Source: Natrarchaeobius oligotrophus (GTDB taxonomy: Archaea > Halobacteriota > Halobacteria > Halobacteriales > Natrialbaceae). Taken from it: a stretch of DNA of 64,000 nt. Each line of letters starts with the position of its first letter. The stretch's first letter is position 1. Location: assembly GCF_003841465.1 (NCBI RefSeq), contig NZ_REFZ01000003.1, positions 186,001 to 250,000 of the forward strand, given 5' to 3'. Positions 1 through 9,256 of the stretch are shown here, piece after piece. The notes under the pieces were generated by a model, which worked only from the letters and a program-made list of their open reading frames with translations, made no database searches and had not been told where the DNA came from. The translations under genes and the position numbers were made by a program.

Positions 1-181
1 AGTTTCGAACGATCTTGATGACGTCGCCGACCTCCGCCTCGTCGGGTAAGGCGGGATCGCTTCGTTTGATTTTCGGGAGGTCTGTACGGTCGATGTTGTA
101 CTCCGTGAGGACGTCCTCGAGGACGTCCTCCTCGAGTACGGTGTGCTCCGGAACGAGTTCGTGTTGGCTTACGTCTACCAT
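1..181 (-). CDS. rpoH: DNA-directed RNA polymerase subunit H (RpoH/Rpb5 C-domain type), 5' part only
   Basis: The minus strand reads from an ATG at 179-181 off the left edge, giving the first 60 residues of a protein starting [16 protein letters not shown] and containing [11 protein letters not shown] and GDVIKIVR. This is the conserved archaeal subunit H, the equivalent of the C-terminal domain of eukaryotic Rpb5, which sits in the RNA polymerase jaw near downstream DNA. The family is about 75 residues, so only the last 15 or so lie outside the window. In haloarchaea rpoH usually heads the rpoB/rpoA operon, so those genes probably continue to the left (inference). The start is the only ATG that gives the family N-terminus. 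Confidence 0.93.
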   Translation of the reverse strand, partial: MVDVSQHELVPEHTVLEEDVLEDVLTEYNIDRTDLPKIKRSDPALPDEAEVGDVIKIVRN

Positions 182-268
182 GTGTTGGTGTTGGTGTCGG
201 TCTGCGTGTGGGCTACCGGGAGAGAAGTGGCTGTCACGAGATACTACAGTTAGATAGCGGGGGCACCC

Positions 269-370
269 ATTTAACGGTTACTAACTCGATCCAGACGCAA
301 CGCTAACCGACCGGGCAACCCGGACCGGAGGTGCCGATCACACCTGTCACTACCCGACTAACCGTTAAAT
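269..370. promoter_or_regulatory. Spaced 12-bp inverted repeat in the rpoH/tRNA intergenic region
   Basis: ATTTAACGGTTA at 269-280 is matched exactly by its reverse complement at 359-370. Each arm contains a TTAAAT TATA-like core pointing away from the other arm. The left arm lies about 90 bases upstream of the rpoH start and could be part of its promoter. The 182-497 stretch otherwise holds no convincing gene. Confidence 0.45.
309..350 (+). pseudogene. Possible decayed tRNA-Asp 5' half
   Basis: The 12-mer gaccgggcaacc occurs at 309-320 and again at 476-487, immediately before the intact tRNA-Asp. After the first copy the sequence still resembles the tRNA 5' half: an acceptor-like CCCGGA, a GTGCCGATCA that resembles the D-arm, and CCTGTCAC, identical to the anticodon loop region of the intact tRNA. 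The T-arm and 3' acceptor are missing. I read this as a relic of a duplicated tRNA-Asp, but the match is gapped and could be chance. Confidence 0.3.
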
Positions 371-463
371 TCCTTGTGGGTCGTGCGAAATTGTAGCACG
401 AATCCCGTTCGAGCGAGCCGTCGTGGATGGGTCTCGCCTACCACACGCCTCCCGATTGGAAAG

Positions 464-471
464 CCTTAATA
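464..471 (+). promoter_or_regulatory. TATA-like box of tRNA-Asp
   Basis: CCTTAATA lies about 30 bases upstream of the mature tRNA 5' end at 498, the usual archaeal distance from TATA box to transcription start. Confidence 0.5.
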
Positions 472-497
472 CTGCGACCGGGCAACCCTGAGTCACA

Positions 498-570
498 GCC
501 CGGATGGTGTAGTGGCCCATCATACAACCCTGTCACGGTTGTGACGCGGGTTCAAATCCCGCTCCGGGCG
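498..570 (+). tRNA. tRNA-Asp (anticodon GTC)
   Basis: The 73 bases fold into a complete cloverleaf. The acceptor stem is GCCCGGA pairing with TCCGGGC, with discriminator G. The anticodon stem CAACC/GGTTG closes the loop CTGTCAC with anticodon GTC. The T-stem is GCGGG/CCCGC with loop TTCAAAT. No CCA is encoded and there is no intron. Its cognate synthetase gene aspS lies only 3.7 kb downstream. The 3' half of this gene is reused three times in the repeats that follow. Confidence 0.97.
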
Positions 571-1040
571 TGTTTTTCCGCGAACCAATTCGACGAGCAC
601 CGCGTCGCGTGTGCTCGTCACACGTGAGCGGAAAACACCCAACAAGGGATTTGAAGGACGGAACGAGCGAGCCGTGCGAGCGAGTTCAGGTGGTTCAAAT
701 CCCGCTCCGGGCGTCTTCTGCTGCCGTCGACTCGAGAGCGAGGAGTATAGCGACGAGCGAGCGACGACGGCAGCGAAGCACAAACAGCGGGATTTGAATC
801 AGAGAGCAGCTTTGCTGCGACCGTGGTTCAAATCCCGCTCCGGGCGTCTTCTGCTTCCGTCAACTCGAGAGCGAGAAGTACAGCGACGAGCGAACGACGA
901 CGGCAGCGAAGCACAAACAGCGGGATTTGAATCAGCGAGTGAAGCGAGCGTCGTGAGCGAAACGACCGTGGTTCAAATCCCGCTCCGGGCGTCTTCTGCT
1001 GCCTCACCTCGAGAGCGAGGAGGACAGCAACGGCCGAACT
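549..1040 (+). repeat. Three tandem palindromic units carrying the tRNA-Asp 3' end
   Basis: The last 22 bases of the tRNA (549-570) recur exactly at 692-713, 825-846 and 970-991, spaced 143, 133 and 145 bases. Each unit also carries the T-arm sequence in inverted orientation (gggatttgaa at 646-655; agcgggatttgaa at 786-798 and 919-931), so each unit is an imperfect palindrome. Inside each lies a smaller inverted repeat, for example CTGCTGCCGTCG against CGACGGCAGC. The copies cannot be tRNAs because the 5' half is missing. They look like repeated attachment-site sequences left by an element targeting the tRNA 3' end, or a tRNA-derived repeat that expanded in place. No integrase gene is adjacent. 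Confidence 0.85.
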
Positions 1041-1052
1041 CACGATCGAGAA

Positions 1053-1844
1053 TTACGACTCCTCGAGTCGCTCGTACAGCGCGGGGAGGACGTCAGTTAC
1101 GTCGCGTCGAAAGACGACGTCGGCGAGTTCGTCGAAGGGCGTCTCCTCGAGCGTGACGACGGCGACGGTCGCCCCGGACCCGGTGGCGATTCGCGGGAGC
1201 GACGCGGCGGGTTCGACGACGAGCGAGGAGCCGATCGCGAGGAAGACATCGGATTCGCGTGCGAGCGAGCGGGCGCGCTGGATGGCTGCGCCGGGAAGCT
1301 GTTCGCCGAAGAGGACGACGTCCGGCTTGAAGAGACCGCCGCAGTCACACCGCGGCGGCAGTTCGCCGGCGGCGGCGCGTTCGAAGATCGGATCCGCTTC
1401 GGCCCGTTGGCCGCAGTCGACACACCGGACCCGGCGAGCGTTGCCGTGGAGTTCGAGAATCGAGGGACCGTCGAGTGGAGTCTGCAATCGGTCGCCGTCG
1501 GAAATCGCCTCGGCTGCGTCGTCGTGCAGTCCGTCGGTGTTTTGCGTGACGATCGTCTCGAGGCGGCCGGACTGTTGGAGTGCGGCGAGCGCCTCGTGGG
1601 CGACGTTGGGCTCGTGGTCGTCGCCGAACAGCTCGCGCTGGAGATCGATCCGAGCCGCCCAGAAGCCCGCCGGATCGCGCTGGAACCGGCCGTGGGTGAA
1701 CTGTCCCTCGTCGAAGCGGTCCCAGACGCCGCCGTCGCCTCGAAAGGTCGGAACGCCCGAGGGTGCGGAGATGCCGGCCCCGGTGAGCGCCACGGCCGTC
1801 TCGGCGGTGCGGAGGTCCGCCGCGAGTCGCTCGAGGTCGTCCAT
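1053..1844 (-). CDS. Sir2-family NAD-dependent protein deacylase (sirtuin)
   Basis: This 263-residue protein removes acyl groups from lysine using NAD. All sirtuin signatures are visible: the NAD-binding GAGIS at residues 22-26, TQNTDGLH at 100-107, the catalytic HG (His133), two zinc-binding pairs (Cys141/144 and Cys166/168, the second as CxC), and GSSL at 205-208. Length is normal for the single-domain archaeal enzyme. It may act on chromatin proteins such as Alba or on metabolic enzymes such as acetyl-CoA synthetase, but nothing local says which. Its 3' end lies just beyond the last tRNA-derived repeat. It is transcribed alone. Confidence 0.93.
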   Translation of the reverse strand: MDDLERLAADLRTAETAVALTGAGISAPSGVPTFRGDGGVWDRFDEGQFTHGRFQRDPAGFWAARIDLQRELFGDDHEPNVAHEALAALQQSGRLETIVTQNTDGLHDDAAEAISDGDRLQTPLDGPSILELHGNARRVRCVDCGQRAEADPIFERAAAGELPPRCDCGGLFKPDVVLFGEQLPGAAIQRARSLARESDVFLAIGSSLVVEPAASLPRIATGSGATVAVVTLEETPFDELADVVFRRDVTDVLPALYERLEES

Positions 1845-1929
1845 ATCGGGATCTCGAGACCGACGGGCAAAAGTCCGGAGGTCCGACAGCCGATCCCCGG
1901 TGGAACTCGGAACGGGCGTCGCGGGCGGA

Positions 1930-2607
1930 CTATCGAGCGGTCGAGGAGTACGACGCCGCGAGCGTGGCCTCGATCCGCTGGAGGTGCTCGCCGACCGTTC
2001 CGGCCGAGATTCCGAGCTCCGCCGCCAGTTCTCGGTGGGTCGTTCCGCGCGGAACGTCGTAGTAGCCCCGCTCGTGGGCCAGGTCGAACACCTCCCGTTG
2101 ACGATCGCTCAGCGACGGCGCTGGACCGCCGGACGGATCGTACTCGCCGAGCCGTTGCAGGTCGAGTTCGATCCCGTCCGGGAGATCCTCCACGGCGCGC
2201 TGAATCGAGCGGTTCGTTCCGAGAGCCGTCACCTCGAGGCCGCGGCCACCGAAGCCGTCAGCTTCGACGTACTCCATCGGCCAGTCGAGGACGATTTCGT
2301 GCTCGCGGAGGATCGACAGGAGGTCGGTGACCGGACCGACGCTTCGGCAGTGAACGTAGGCGACGCCGCGACCGTGGCGGTCCTCGCCGGCCACGTCGAA
2401 CTCGAGCGCGTCGGGTGCTGCAGCCAGCAGCGTCCGGGCTCGCTCGAGGTCGCCGCGGAGTTCGAGGAGTTCGACGTACCGGCGTTCGGAGACGGGATTG
2501 ACGTGGCGAATCGCATCGATCGACACCGCGTCGCTTCGGGCGAACGCGTCGTCGATCGCGTTGATCCGGCCGTCGGTCCACGTGAGCACGACGGTGGCGT
2601 ATCTCAC
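1930..2607 (-). CDS. Bat-type HTH transcriptional regulator (HTH_10 family)
   Basis: The 225-residue protein ends in the haloarchaeal HTH_10 domain, seen in the order LSDRQREVFDLAHERGYYDVPRG, then HRELAAELGISAGTVGEHL near the C-terminus. The upstream part (about residues 1-150) is the variable input domain of Bat-like regulators, with no recognisable PAS or GAF motif. I chose the GTG at 2605-2607 because the protein then begins VRYATVVLTW, a typical N-terminus; an in-frame extension to 2715 has arginine-rich, non-family sequence. It is divergent from the P450 gene at 2770, with about 160 bases between, so it may control that gene (inference). Confidence 0.82.
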   Translation of the reverse strand: MRYATVVLTWTDGRINAIDDAFARSDAVSIDAIRHVNPVSERRYVELLELRGDLERARTLLAAAPDALEFDVAGEDRHGRGVAYVHCRSVGPVTDLLSILREHEIVLDWPMEYVEADGFGGRGLEVTALGTNRSIQRAVEDLPDGIELDLQRLGEYDPSGGPAPSLSDRQREVFDLAHERGYYDVPRGTTHRELAAELGISAGTVGEHLQRIEATLAASYSSTAR

Positions 2608-2769
2608 GGTCGACCACCGGGCCGACGATGCGGCTCGTCCTCGAGTCGATCGTTCGAGCGGTCGAACGGGTTCGCGTTCATACTGATGGGGCGACACGAG
2701 CACATATAAAAACACCTCGCATGATCGGATACAAGCGGAGGTGATCGGACGCCGTACCTCTGGCTAGCG

Positions 2770-4107
2770 ATGAGCAACGACGCGCAGGGAGTCGACGAAC
2801 GCCCGCCCGGTCCGGACGGATTGCCGATCCTTGGAACTCAGCTCGCGTTCCTTCGCGACCCGTACGGCTTCATGACGGAGACCGCCCGCGAGTACGGCGA
2901 CGTCGTTCACTGGCGGGATCCCGGCGGCGACGTCTACCAGCTCAACCATCCGGACTACATCGAGCACGTGCTCGTCCAGCACAACGAGAACTACGTCAAA
3001 GGCGACGAGTTTCAGAACGTTCTCGGGCCGATCACGGGAAACGGCATCCTCAACAGCGAGGGGGAAGTCTGGCGGCGAAACCGCCACCGCATCCAGCCCG
3101 CCTTCCACCCCGACCGCATCCGGGAGTACGCCGAGATGATGGTCGAGTTCACCGAGGACGCCCTCGAGACGTGGACCGACGGGGAGATCCGCCACGTCCA
3201 CGAGGACATGATGGCGGTGACGCTGAAGATCGTCGCGCGGGCGCTGTTCGGTGCCGACGTGGACGACCACGTCGACGCCGTCGGATCGGCCCTCGAGACG
3301 TTCATGGACGCGACCGAGAACCTGCCGCACCTGGCGTTGCCGCCCTCGATCCCGACGCCGGCGAGGCGACGGATCAAGCGCGCGCGGCGAGAACTGGACG
3401 ATGTCGTCTACCGGCTGATCGAGGAGCGGCGTGCGAATCCGACCGACCACGACGTCATCTCGAAGCTCCTCGAGGGCGAGGAGGGGAAGGCGATGTCGAC
3501 CGAACAGATCAGAGACGAGGTCGTGACGCTGCTGTTGGCCGGACACGAGACGACGGCGCTGGCGCTGACGCTCACGTTCTACCTGCTCTCGAGAAACCCC
3601 GCACCGGAGGAGACGCTCCTCGCGGAGCTCGAGGCGGTGCTCGACGGCCGACCGCCGACGATGGCAGACGTGTCCGATCTCGCGTACACCGAGACGGTGA
3701 TCAGAGAGTCGATGCGGCTGTATCCGCCGGTCCCGGGGATCGTTCGCGAACCCGTAAAACCCGACGTGATCGGCGGCTACGAGATTCCTGCGGGCGCGAC
3801 GGTTCGGATGCACCAGTGGGTCGTCCACCGCGATCCGCGGTGGTACGACGACCCGCTCGCGTTCCGTCCCGAGCGCTGGACGGACGAGATGGAATCGGAT
3901 CTCCCGAAACTCGCGTACTTTCCGTTCGCGGCGGGCCCGCGCCGATGCATCGGAGACCGGTTCGCGATGCTCGAGGCTCAGCTCATCCTCGCCGCGGTGT
4001 ACCGACGGTATCACCTCGAGCTCGTTCCGGGGACGGACCTCGATCTGATGGCGACGATCACCGCCCGACCGAAACACGAGATACCGATGATCGTTCACGA
4101 GCGGTGA
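2770..4107 (+). CDS. Cytochrome P450
   Basis: This 445-residue heme-thiolate monooxygenase has the I-helix oxygen-activation motif AGHETT (around residue 257), the ExxR pair as ESMR, and the heme-binding loop [16 protein letters not shown] with ligand Cys393. There is no signal peptide or N-terminal membrane helix, so it should be cytosolic and need separate electron donors, probably ferredoxin. The family resembles soluble CYP102/CYP4-like P450s, but the substrate cannot be deduced. No ferredoxin or reductase gene is adjacent. It is divergent from the Bat-like regulator and upstream of aspS on the same strand. Confidence 0.95.
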   Translation: MSNDAQGVDERPPGPDGLPILGTQLAFLRDPYGFMTETAREYGDVVHWRDPGGDVYQLNHPDYIEHVLVQHNENYVKGDEFQNVLGPITGNGILNSEGEVWRRNRHRIQPAFHPDRIREYAEMMVEFTEDALETWTDGEIRHVHEDMMAVTLKIVARALFGADVDDHVDAVGSALETFMDATENLPHLALPPSIPTPARRRIKRARRELDDVVYRLIEERRANPTDHDVISKLLEGEEGKAMSTEQIRDEVVTLLLAGHETTALALTLTFYLLSRNPAPEETLLAELEAVLDGRPPTMADVSDLAYTETVIRESMRLYPPVPGIVREPVKPDVIGGYEIPAGATVRMHQWVVHRDPRWYDDPLAFRPERWTDEMESDLPKLAYFPFAAGPRRCIGDRFAMLEAQLILAAVYRRYHLELVPGTDLDLMATITARPKHEIPMIVHER

Positions 4108-4256
4108 CGGATCGTGCGATGGCGATCGAAGCAGGCGATCACGTCGCGGCTCGAGTCGCCGATCGTCGGCGACCGAACGTCGCGGTGACGCTCTGCCGTC
4201 CGCCGTCGCGAGTCCGAACGGTTGCGCTTAAGTTTCGGCTGCGAGAATCGAGGGGT

Positions 4257-5561
4257 ATGCAGGACAGAACTTACACGGCCGACGCCGAGCCCGGCGACCA
4301 CGTCACCGTCTCCGGCTGGATCCACGAGATCCGCGACCTCGGCGGGATCGCCTTCCTGATTCTCCGCGATTCGACCGGCAAGATCCAGATCAAATTCGAG
4401 AAGGACGAAATGGACGACGACCTCGTCGAGACGGGACTGGGGGCCGCACGCGAGAGCGTCGTCAGCGTCTCGGGGTCGGTCGAGGAAGAGCCGCGCGCGC
4501 CGACCGGCGTCGAGGTCGTCCCCGAGGAGGTCGAGATCGTCTCCGCGGCCGACCCGGAACTGCCGCTCGACCCGTCGGGGAAAGTCGACGCCGATCTCTC
4601 GACGAGACTCGACAACCGAACCCTCGACCTCCGCAAGGACGACGTGCAGGCCATCTTCGAGATTCGGGCCGAGATCATGCGCGCCGTTCGCGAGCGGTTC
4701 CGCGAGTTCCGCTGTACGGAGATCAACACGCCGAAGATCGTCGCCACCGGTACTGAAGGCGGCACCGAGCTGTTCCCGATCACCTACTTCGGCGAGGAGG
4801 CGTTCATGAACCAGTCGCCACAGCTGTTCAAGCAGCTGATCGCCGGCTCGAACGTCGAGCGCGTCTTCGAGATCGGTCCCATCTTCCGCGCGGAAGAACA
4901 CAACACGCCGCGACACCTGAACGAGGCGACCTCGATCGACTTCGAGGGCGCGTTCTGCGACGAGAGCGACGCGATGGACGTCGCCGAAGGCATCGTCAAG
5001 GCGGCCTACGAGGCGGTCGAGCGGAACTGCGGCGAGGAACTCGAGGCGCTGGGCCTCGCCGACGAGTTCGCGGTTCCCGAAGGCGAGTTTCCGCGGCTCA
5101 GCTACGAAGAGGCCATCGAGCGTATCAACGCGACCGGCGAACTCGACGAACAGCTCGTCTGGGGCGACGACCTCCCGACCGAGGGGGAGAAAGCCCTCGG
5201 GGCTGACGTCGGCGGCCACTACTTCATCACGGACTGGCCGAGCGAGATCAAGCCGTTCTACATTCAGGACCACGACCACGACGAGCAGCTTTCGACCGGA
5301 TTCGACCTGATGCATCCGCGCATGGAACTGGTCTCGGGCGGCCAGCGCGAACACCGTCACGAGAAGCTCATCGACGGATTCGAACAGCAGGGACTCGACC
5401 CCAACGAGTTCGAATACTACACCAAGATGTTCAAATACGGCATGCCGCCCCACGCCGGCTTCGGCCTCGGCGGCGAACGACTCGTCATGACGACCCTGGG
5501 CCTCGAGAACATTCGCGAGGCCGTCCTCTTCCCGCGAGACCGTCAGAGGCTGAGCCCATAG
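4257..5561 (+). CDS. aspS: Aspartyl-tRNA synthetase
   Basis: This 434-residue class IIb synthetase charges tRNA with aspartate. The N-terminal OB-fold anticodon-binding domain (about residues 15-100) includes [12 protein letters not shown]. The catalytic core has motif 2 around [12 protein letters not shown] and motif 3 [11 protein letters not shown]. The length is that of the short archaeal/eukaryotic type without the bacterial GAD insert. Haloarchaea lacking AsnRS use a non-discriminating AspRS together with GatCAB; whether this one is relaxed cannot be judged here. The ATG at 4257 gives the conserved [11 protein letters not shown]-terminus; a longer in-frame extension overlaps P450 and is rejected. 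A TTAAGTTT box near 4227 is the likely promoter. Confidence 0.96.
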   Translation: MQDRTYTADAEPGDHVTVSGWIHEIRDLGGIAFLILRDSTGKIQIKFEKDEMDDDLVETGLGAARESVVSVSGSVEEEPRAPTGVEVVPEEVEIVSAADPELPLDPSGKVDADLSTRLDNRTLDLRKDDVQAIFEIRAEIMRAVRERFREFRCTEINTPKIVATGTEGGTELFPITYFGEEAFMNQSPQLFKQLIAGSNVERVFEIGPIFRAEEHNTPRHLNEATSIDFEGAFCDESDAMDVAEGIVKAAYEAVERNCGEELEALGLADEFAVPEGEFPRLSYEEAIERINATGELDEQLVWGDDLPTEGEKALGADVGGHYFITDWPSEIKPFYIQDHDHDEQLSTGFDLMHPRMELVSGGQREHRHEKLIDGFEQQGLDPNEFEYYTKMFKYGMPPHAGFGLGGERLVMTTLGLENIREAVLFPRDRQRLSP

Positions 5562-6005
5562 GGCGAAGTCTCTGAGAGCTAGCAAGTCGTTGCGAGCGCT
5601 AGCGAGCGACGTCTCGCGAGATCGCCAGCGGTTGTCGCCGTAGGCGAGGACGCGACCGATGGGAGCGTCCTCGAAACTGCGAGCGGGAGCATAGCGACAC
5701 GCGAGCGGCGACAAACCTGAGAGCCAGCAAGACTCGAGCATCGCTCTCGATCGACGACCGGACGCGTTCGGCGTCCGCTCCGGTCCGACCGTCGCGATTC
5801 GGGCCCTACCGCCGCGATCACTCGCCCCGGGGTCGGGCGATCCGTCTCTCGAGCGAGCCTTGTCCCGCGCTCGAAGAGCGGTACGCGGCCGTCGCCGAGA
5901 CGAACTGTCCTAACTGCGTCGCCGCCGTCGGCGTGCTCGCGCTCGCGCCTCGAGGGACCTCGCCGGCGGGATCCGACTGACGGGGGCTCGAGGACGGACT
6001 TTCGT
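5562..6005. other. 444-bp intergenic stretch between aspS and the hydrolase gene
   Basis: No supported gene. The 15-mer ctgagagc(t/c)agcaag occurs at 5572-5586 and 5717-5731, 145 bases apart. A plus-strand frame stays open to the stop at 5978-5980 and contains CP...TNCPNC, but it has no start codon and no family that I recognise. Confidence 0.5.
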
Positions 6006-6833
6006 TCAGTCCGAATCGCGAACCGTCGTACGCACCGCCTCGACGAAGCGATCCGGTGCGGTGAGCATCGCCTCGTGGGCCTGCCCGTCGAGGGAAACGA
6101 TACGGCCGTTCGAAAGCGCATCGTCGACCGCTCCCGTGGCGTCTTTCAGATACGACGGACTCTCGTTCCCCGTCAGCAGCACGGTCTGCGTGGTCACGGT
6201 TGCAAAACGGGTGCGGTCGAACTCGTACTCCCGAATCCCGCGGACGCTGCGGACCCAGACGTGGGCCGTGTCCACCAGGTCCGGCCACTCCGGTGTCGCG
6301 CGCTGGGCGTCGATTTCCTCCGGCGTGGATTGTGCGATCTCCTCGAGGAACAGTACGAGGACCCGTTCGTTTTCGCCTGCCTCGAGCAGCCCCGCCAGTT
6401 CGGCGAGCACCCGCTCCGAGCAGAGTTCGTGATCGCCGACGGGAATCGGCGGCTCGTACAGGACGAGTTCGCGCAGGTTGTTGGTCCGGAGGGCCGCCTC
6501 CAGCGACAGGAGCGCTCCCGAAGAGTGCCCGAGCAGCGTCACCGGTTCGTCGATCGAATCGACGACGGCGGCCACGTCCTCAAACTCGCGTTCCAGCTCG
6601 TAGTCGGCGGCGTCACCGCTCTCGCCGACGCCGCGACAGTCCATCGCGCGGACCGTGTACTCCTCGGCGAGGGTCGAACGGACGTCGGAGAGGTCCCAGA
6701 ATCGACGATCGCAGGCGCCTCCGTGGACGAGTACGAGCGGGGGTCCGCTGCCCGTTCGTTCGAACGCGATCTCGGTTCCATCAGCGGATTCGATGAATTC
6801 CACTTCTCCGTTGATTGGTGTAGTGTCTGCCAT
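6006..6833 (-). CDS. Alpha/beta hydrolase
   Basis: The 275-residue protein has the alpha/beta-hydrolase fold: an oxyanion-hole HGG after strand beta3 (LVLVHGGACDRRFW), the nucleophile elbow GHSSGA with catalytic Ser, and a C-terminal GQAHEA giving the catalytic His. The acidic residue is probably in the TGNESP loop. There is no signal peptide, so it is cytosolic. This family includes esterases, lactonases and C-C bond hydrolases; the substrate is not predictable. The start MADTTPINGEVEF is the only ATG near the fold. It follows a winged-helix regulator on the same strand, with a palindrome between them. Confidence 0.88.
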   Translation of the reverse strand: MADTTPINGEVEFIESADGTEIAFERTGSGPPLVLVHGGACDRRFWDLSDVRSTLAEEYTVRAMDCRGVGESGDAADYELEREFEDVAAVVDSIDEPVTLLGHSSGALLSLEAALRTNNLRELVLYEPPIPVGDHELCSERVLAELAGLLEAGENERVLVLFLEEIAQSTPEEIDAQRATPEWPDLVDTAHVWVRSVRGIREYEFDRTRFATVTTQTVLLTGNESPSYLKDATGAVDDALSNGRIVSLDGQAHEAMLTAPDRFVEAVRTTVRDSD

Positions 6834-6900
6834 GATTTCGTCAACCCGTCCGCACGTGAACCGGCGACGGGTGCGATGATGTAACTATCTAGTGAAATAT

Positions 6901-6913
6901 TGCACGCCGTGCA
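6901..6913. promoter_or_regulatory. Palindrome upstream of the hydrolase promoter
   Basis: TGCACGCCGTGCA is a perfect 6-bp inverted repeat around one base. Read on the minus strand it sits directly upstream of an AATATTTCAC TATA-like sequence and about 70 bases before the hydrolase start. It is a plausible site for the neighbouring winged-helix regulator (inference). Confidence 0.45.
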
Positions 6914-6944
6914 CGGATCGAACCGGGTCGGCCGACGCGTCCGC

Positions 6945-7772
6945 CTAGGGGGTCGTGAACTCTTCCGGTACCGGGACGGCTAACGCGGCCTCGTCCACCG
7001 GTCGCGCCTCCTTGCGACACCGCCGAAAGACGGAGAGTGCCCACTCCCGAGCCTCGGGCGCGGCGGTATCGACCCAGGCGCGCAAGTCTCTGGTTTCGGC
7101 GTCGTGACAGCAGATCGCGACTCGATCGTCGAAGATGTCGACTCCACACCGCGTCCGGTCGGGGAGGTCGTCGTGGACGAAAATCGTGCAGCGATCCGAC
7201 GCGGCCGCCCTCTCGAAGCGGTCGGGATTCCAGTCGACGGTCGCCGCAAGAACCGACGGCGAGTAGATGAATTCGACGTCCATCCCCTCGATGGCCTCCC
7301 GACAGAACACCTCGTTTGCGGCCGCCTTAAACACCGTCGCGCCGAAGCCGCGAATCGAATCGCTCCCTTCGACCAGTTCGACGACGCGCTCGACGGGTTC
7401 GTACGGGTAACCGGAGGGGAGAGAGGCGACGACGGCGTCGGTGAACAACTCCACGGAGAACCCCTCCATTTCTCGCGGAAGCCACTGCCAGACGTCCCGG
7501 AGTTGCGTCTCGAGTTCCATCGCGCCGCGCAGGTTCGCGAACCGTTCTGCGACGAACTCGCCGAGCGGCGTGAGTTCGTACGTCCGACCGTCCCGTTCGA
7601 TCCACCGTCGCTCCTCGAAGTCACCGAGGACGCGTCCGACGGTCGAAGCGTGTGCGCCGGTCATCGATCGCAGGTCGCGCCGATCGCAGCCTCCCTCGGC
7701 GAGTGCGTCGAGCACGCGGACCCGATGGGTCGAACTGGCGATAAATGCGATCTCGTCTATCGACGATCCCAT
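6945..7772 (-). CDS. Winged-helix transcriptional regulator with FilR1-like C-terminal domain
   Basis: The 275-residue protein has an N-terminal winged helix-turn-helix (residues about 1-80: FIASSTHRVRVLDALAEG, then ASTVGRVLGDFEERRWI and a wing with YELTPLGEFV) and a long C-terminal effector domain ending VDTAAPEAREWALSVF. This architecture matches the haloarchaeal family annotated as HTH plus DUF1724/FilR1 (methanogenesis regulator-like). The ATG at 7770-7772 is preferred over an in-frame GTG five codons upstream. It lies directly upstream of the hydrolase, so it may regulate that gene and itself. The ligand is unknown. Confidence 0.82.
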   Translation of the reverse strand: MGSSIDEIAFIASSTHRVRVLDALAEGGCDRRDLRSMTGAHASTVGRVLGDFEERRWIERDGRTYELTPLGEFVAERFANLRGAMELETQLRDVWQWLPREMEGFSVELFTDAVVASLPSGYPYEPVERVVELVEGSDSIRGFGATVFKAAANEVFCREAIEGMDVEFIYSPSVLAATVDWNPDRFERAAASDRCTIFVHDDLPDRTRCGVDIFDDRVAICCHDAETRDLRAWVDTAAPEAREWALSVFRRCRKEARPVDEAALAVPVPEEFTTP

Positions 7773-7914
7773 GTTAGTTGATAACACAGGGTCGCTCTTA
7801 ACGTCTGCCGTTGGGTTCGGACGAGAAGCGACTCGAGCGGCGGAAAGAGACTCGAACGAAGAGCGCGATCAATCGACAGTCGAAGATCGGGAGCTCGATC
7901 TCGAGTCGGCGAGT

Positions 7915-9228
7915 TCAGGGCCAGAGGCCCCGGACCGCCTTCGCCTCCGCGATCCGCGAGAGCGCGACCACGTAGGCCGCATCGCGCCAGGTGAGGTCCT
8001 TCCGTTCGACCTCCGTGCGGACGTCCTCCCAGGCCGCGAGCATCTTCACCTCGAGTTCCTCGTTGATTTCCTCGAGGGTCCACTGACGGCGGTTGATGTC
8101 CTGGAGCCACTCGAAGTAGCTGACCGTGACGCCGCCGGCGTTGGCGAGGATGTCTGGAATCACCGAAATGCCGCGCTCTTCGAGGATGGTGTCGGCGGCG
8201 AACGTCGTCGGGCCGTTCGCGCCTTCGACGACGATATCCGCCTGAACGTCGTCGGCGTTGTCGTCCGTGAGCACGTTGCCGACGGCGGCGGGAATCAGGA
8301 CGTCGACGTCGAGTTCGAGGATCTCCTCGTTGGACAGCGTGTGGGGGGCGTCCTGTTCGAGGACGGCTTCGGGTTCTTCGTCGTGGGTCGGGATCGCGTG
8401 CGTGTCGAGGCCGTCGGGATCGTAGATCGCGCCGTTGACGTCGCTGACGCTCACGATCGTCGCGCCCCAGTCCTCGAGCAGCCGGGCGGCGTTCGCGCCG
8501 ACGCTGCCGAAGCCCTGGATCGCGACGGTCGTCTCGGAGAGGTCGCGGCCGTAGTGATCGATCGCCTCCCGCGTGATGATCGCGGTCGATCTGCCCGGAG
8601 CCTCCTCGCGGCCGTGGGAGCCGCCGATGACGGGCGGCTTACCGGTGACGACGCCCGGAATCGTCTCGCCCTGTTGCATCGAGTAGGCGTCCATGAACCA
8701 GGCCATCGTCTGGGCGTCGGTTCCCATGTCCGGCGCGGGGACGTCCCGCGTCGGGCCGACGATGTCGCGGATCTCCTCGGCGAACCGGCGGGTGAGACGC
8801 TCGATCTCGTCGTGGCTCAGCGACTTCGGATCGACCGCGATGCCGCCTTTGCCGCCGCCGAAGGGGAGATCAAGGACGGCGCACTTCCAGGTCATCCACA
8901 TCGAGAGGCCGATGCACTCGTTGGCGTTCACTTCGGGGTGGTAGCGCAGTCCGCCCTTGTAGGGGCCGCGAACGTCGTCGTGCTGGGAGCGATAGCCGGT
9001 GAACACTTCGACGGTTCCGTCGTCGCGCTCGAGGGGAACCGACACGCGCTGGACGCGCGTCGGGTGTTTGAGGCGCTCGACGACGCCGTCGTCTACGTCC
9101 GCGTGAGTTGCGGCGCGCTCGAGCTGGCGGCGGGCGGTGACGAGCGCCGAGTCCGTCTCGCCGGCGGCCGTCGTCGTTTTGGTGGATGATTCGACGTCAG
9201 TTGCGTGATCTGAGGTGTTCGGAGTCAT
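7915..9228 (-). CDS. gdhB: Glutamate dehydrogenase (Glu/Leu/Phe/Val family)
   Basis: The 437-residue enzyme interconverts glutamate and 2-oxoglutarate with ammonium. The substrate domain contains [10 protein letters not shown], the catalytic lysine region [10 protein letters not shown], and PAPDMGTD; the nucleotide-binding domain has the Rossmann motif [11 protein letters not shown] near residue 240. The C-terminus [13 protein letters not shown] is typical of haloarchaeal GdhB. The first 30 residues are Thr/Ser-rich and variable. I chose the ATG at 9226-9228 ([11 protein letters not shown]); an upstream in-frame ATG adds 25 arginine- and proline-rich residues not expected in the family. NAD versus NADP specificity cannot be assigned by eye. 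Confidence 0.95.
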   Translation of the reverse strand: MTPNTSDHATDVESSTKTTTAAGETDSALVTARRQLERAATHADVDDGVVERLKHPTRVQRVSVPLERDDGTVEVFTGYRSQHDDVRGPYKGGLRYHPEVNANECIGLSMWMTWKCAVLDLPFGGGKGGIAVDPKSLSHDEIERLTRRFAEEIRDIVGPTRDVPAPDMGTDAQTMAWFMDAYSMQQGETIPGVVTGKPPVIGGSHGREEAPGRSTAIITREAIDHYGRDLSETTVAIQGFGSVGANAARLLEDWGATIVSVSDVNGAIYDPDGLDTHAIPTHDEEPEAVLEQDAPHTLSNEEILELDVDVLIPAAVGNVLTDDNADDVQADIVVEGANGPTTFAADTILEERGISVIPDILANAGGVTVSYFEWLQDINRRQWTLEEINEELEVKMLAAWEDVRTEVERKDLTWRDAAYVVALSRIAEAKAVRGLWP

Positions 9229-9256
9229 GGATTCGGTGTCGCATCGCGGTCGACGG

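Noticed and set aside
15-257. Plus-strand ORF at the left edge
   Set aside because: It is the shadow of rpoH on the opposite strand; the Ser/Thr/Arg-rich product has no family features.
692-991. Additional tRNA-Asp genes
   Set aside because: Only the 3' T-arm and acceptor half is present in each copy; no anticodon or 5' half.
520-1156. Several ORFs across the tRNA-derived repeats
   Set aside because: Their sequence repeats with the palindromic units and they overlap the tRNA; no independent support.
5740-5980. Possible small zinc protein with CP and CPNC motifs
   Set aside because: Frame has no start codon, is Arg/Ser/Pro-rich before the cysteines, and matches no zinc-finger spacing I know.
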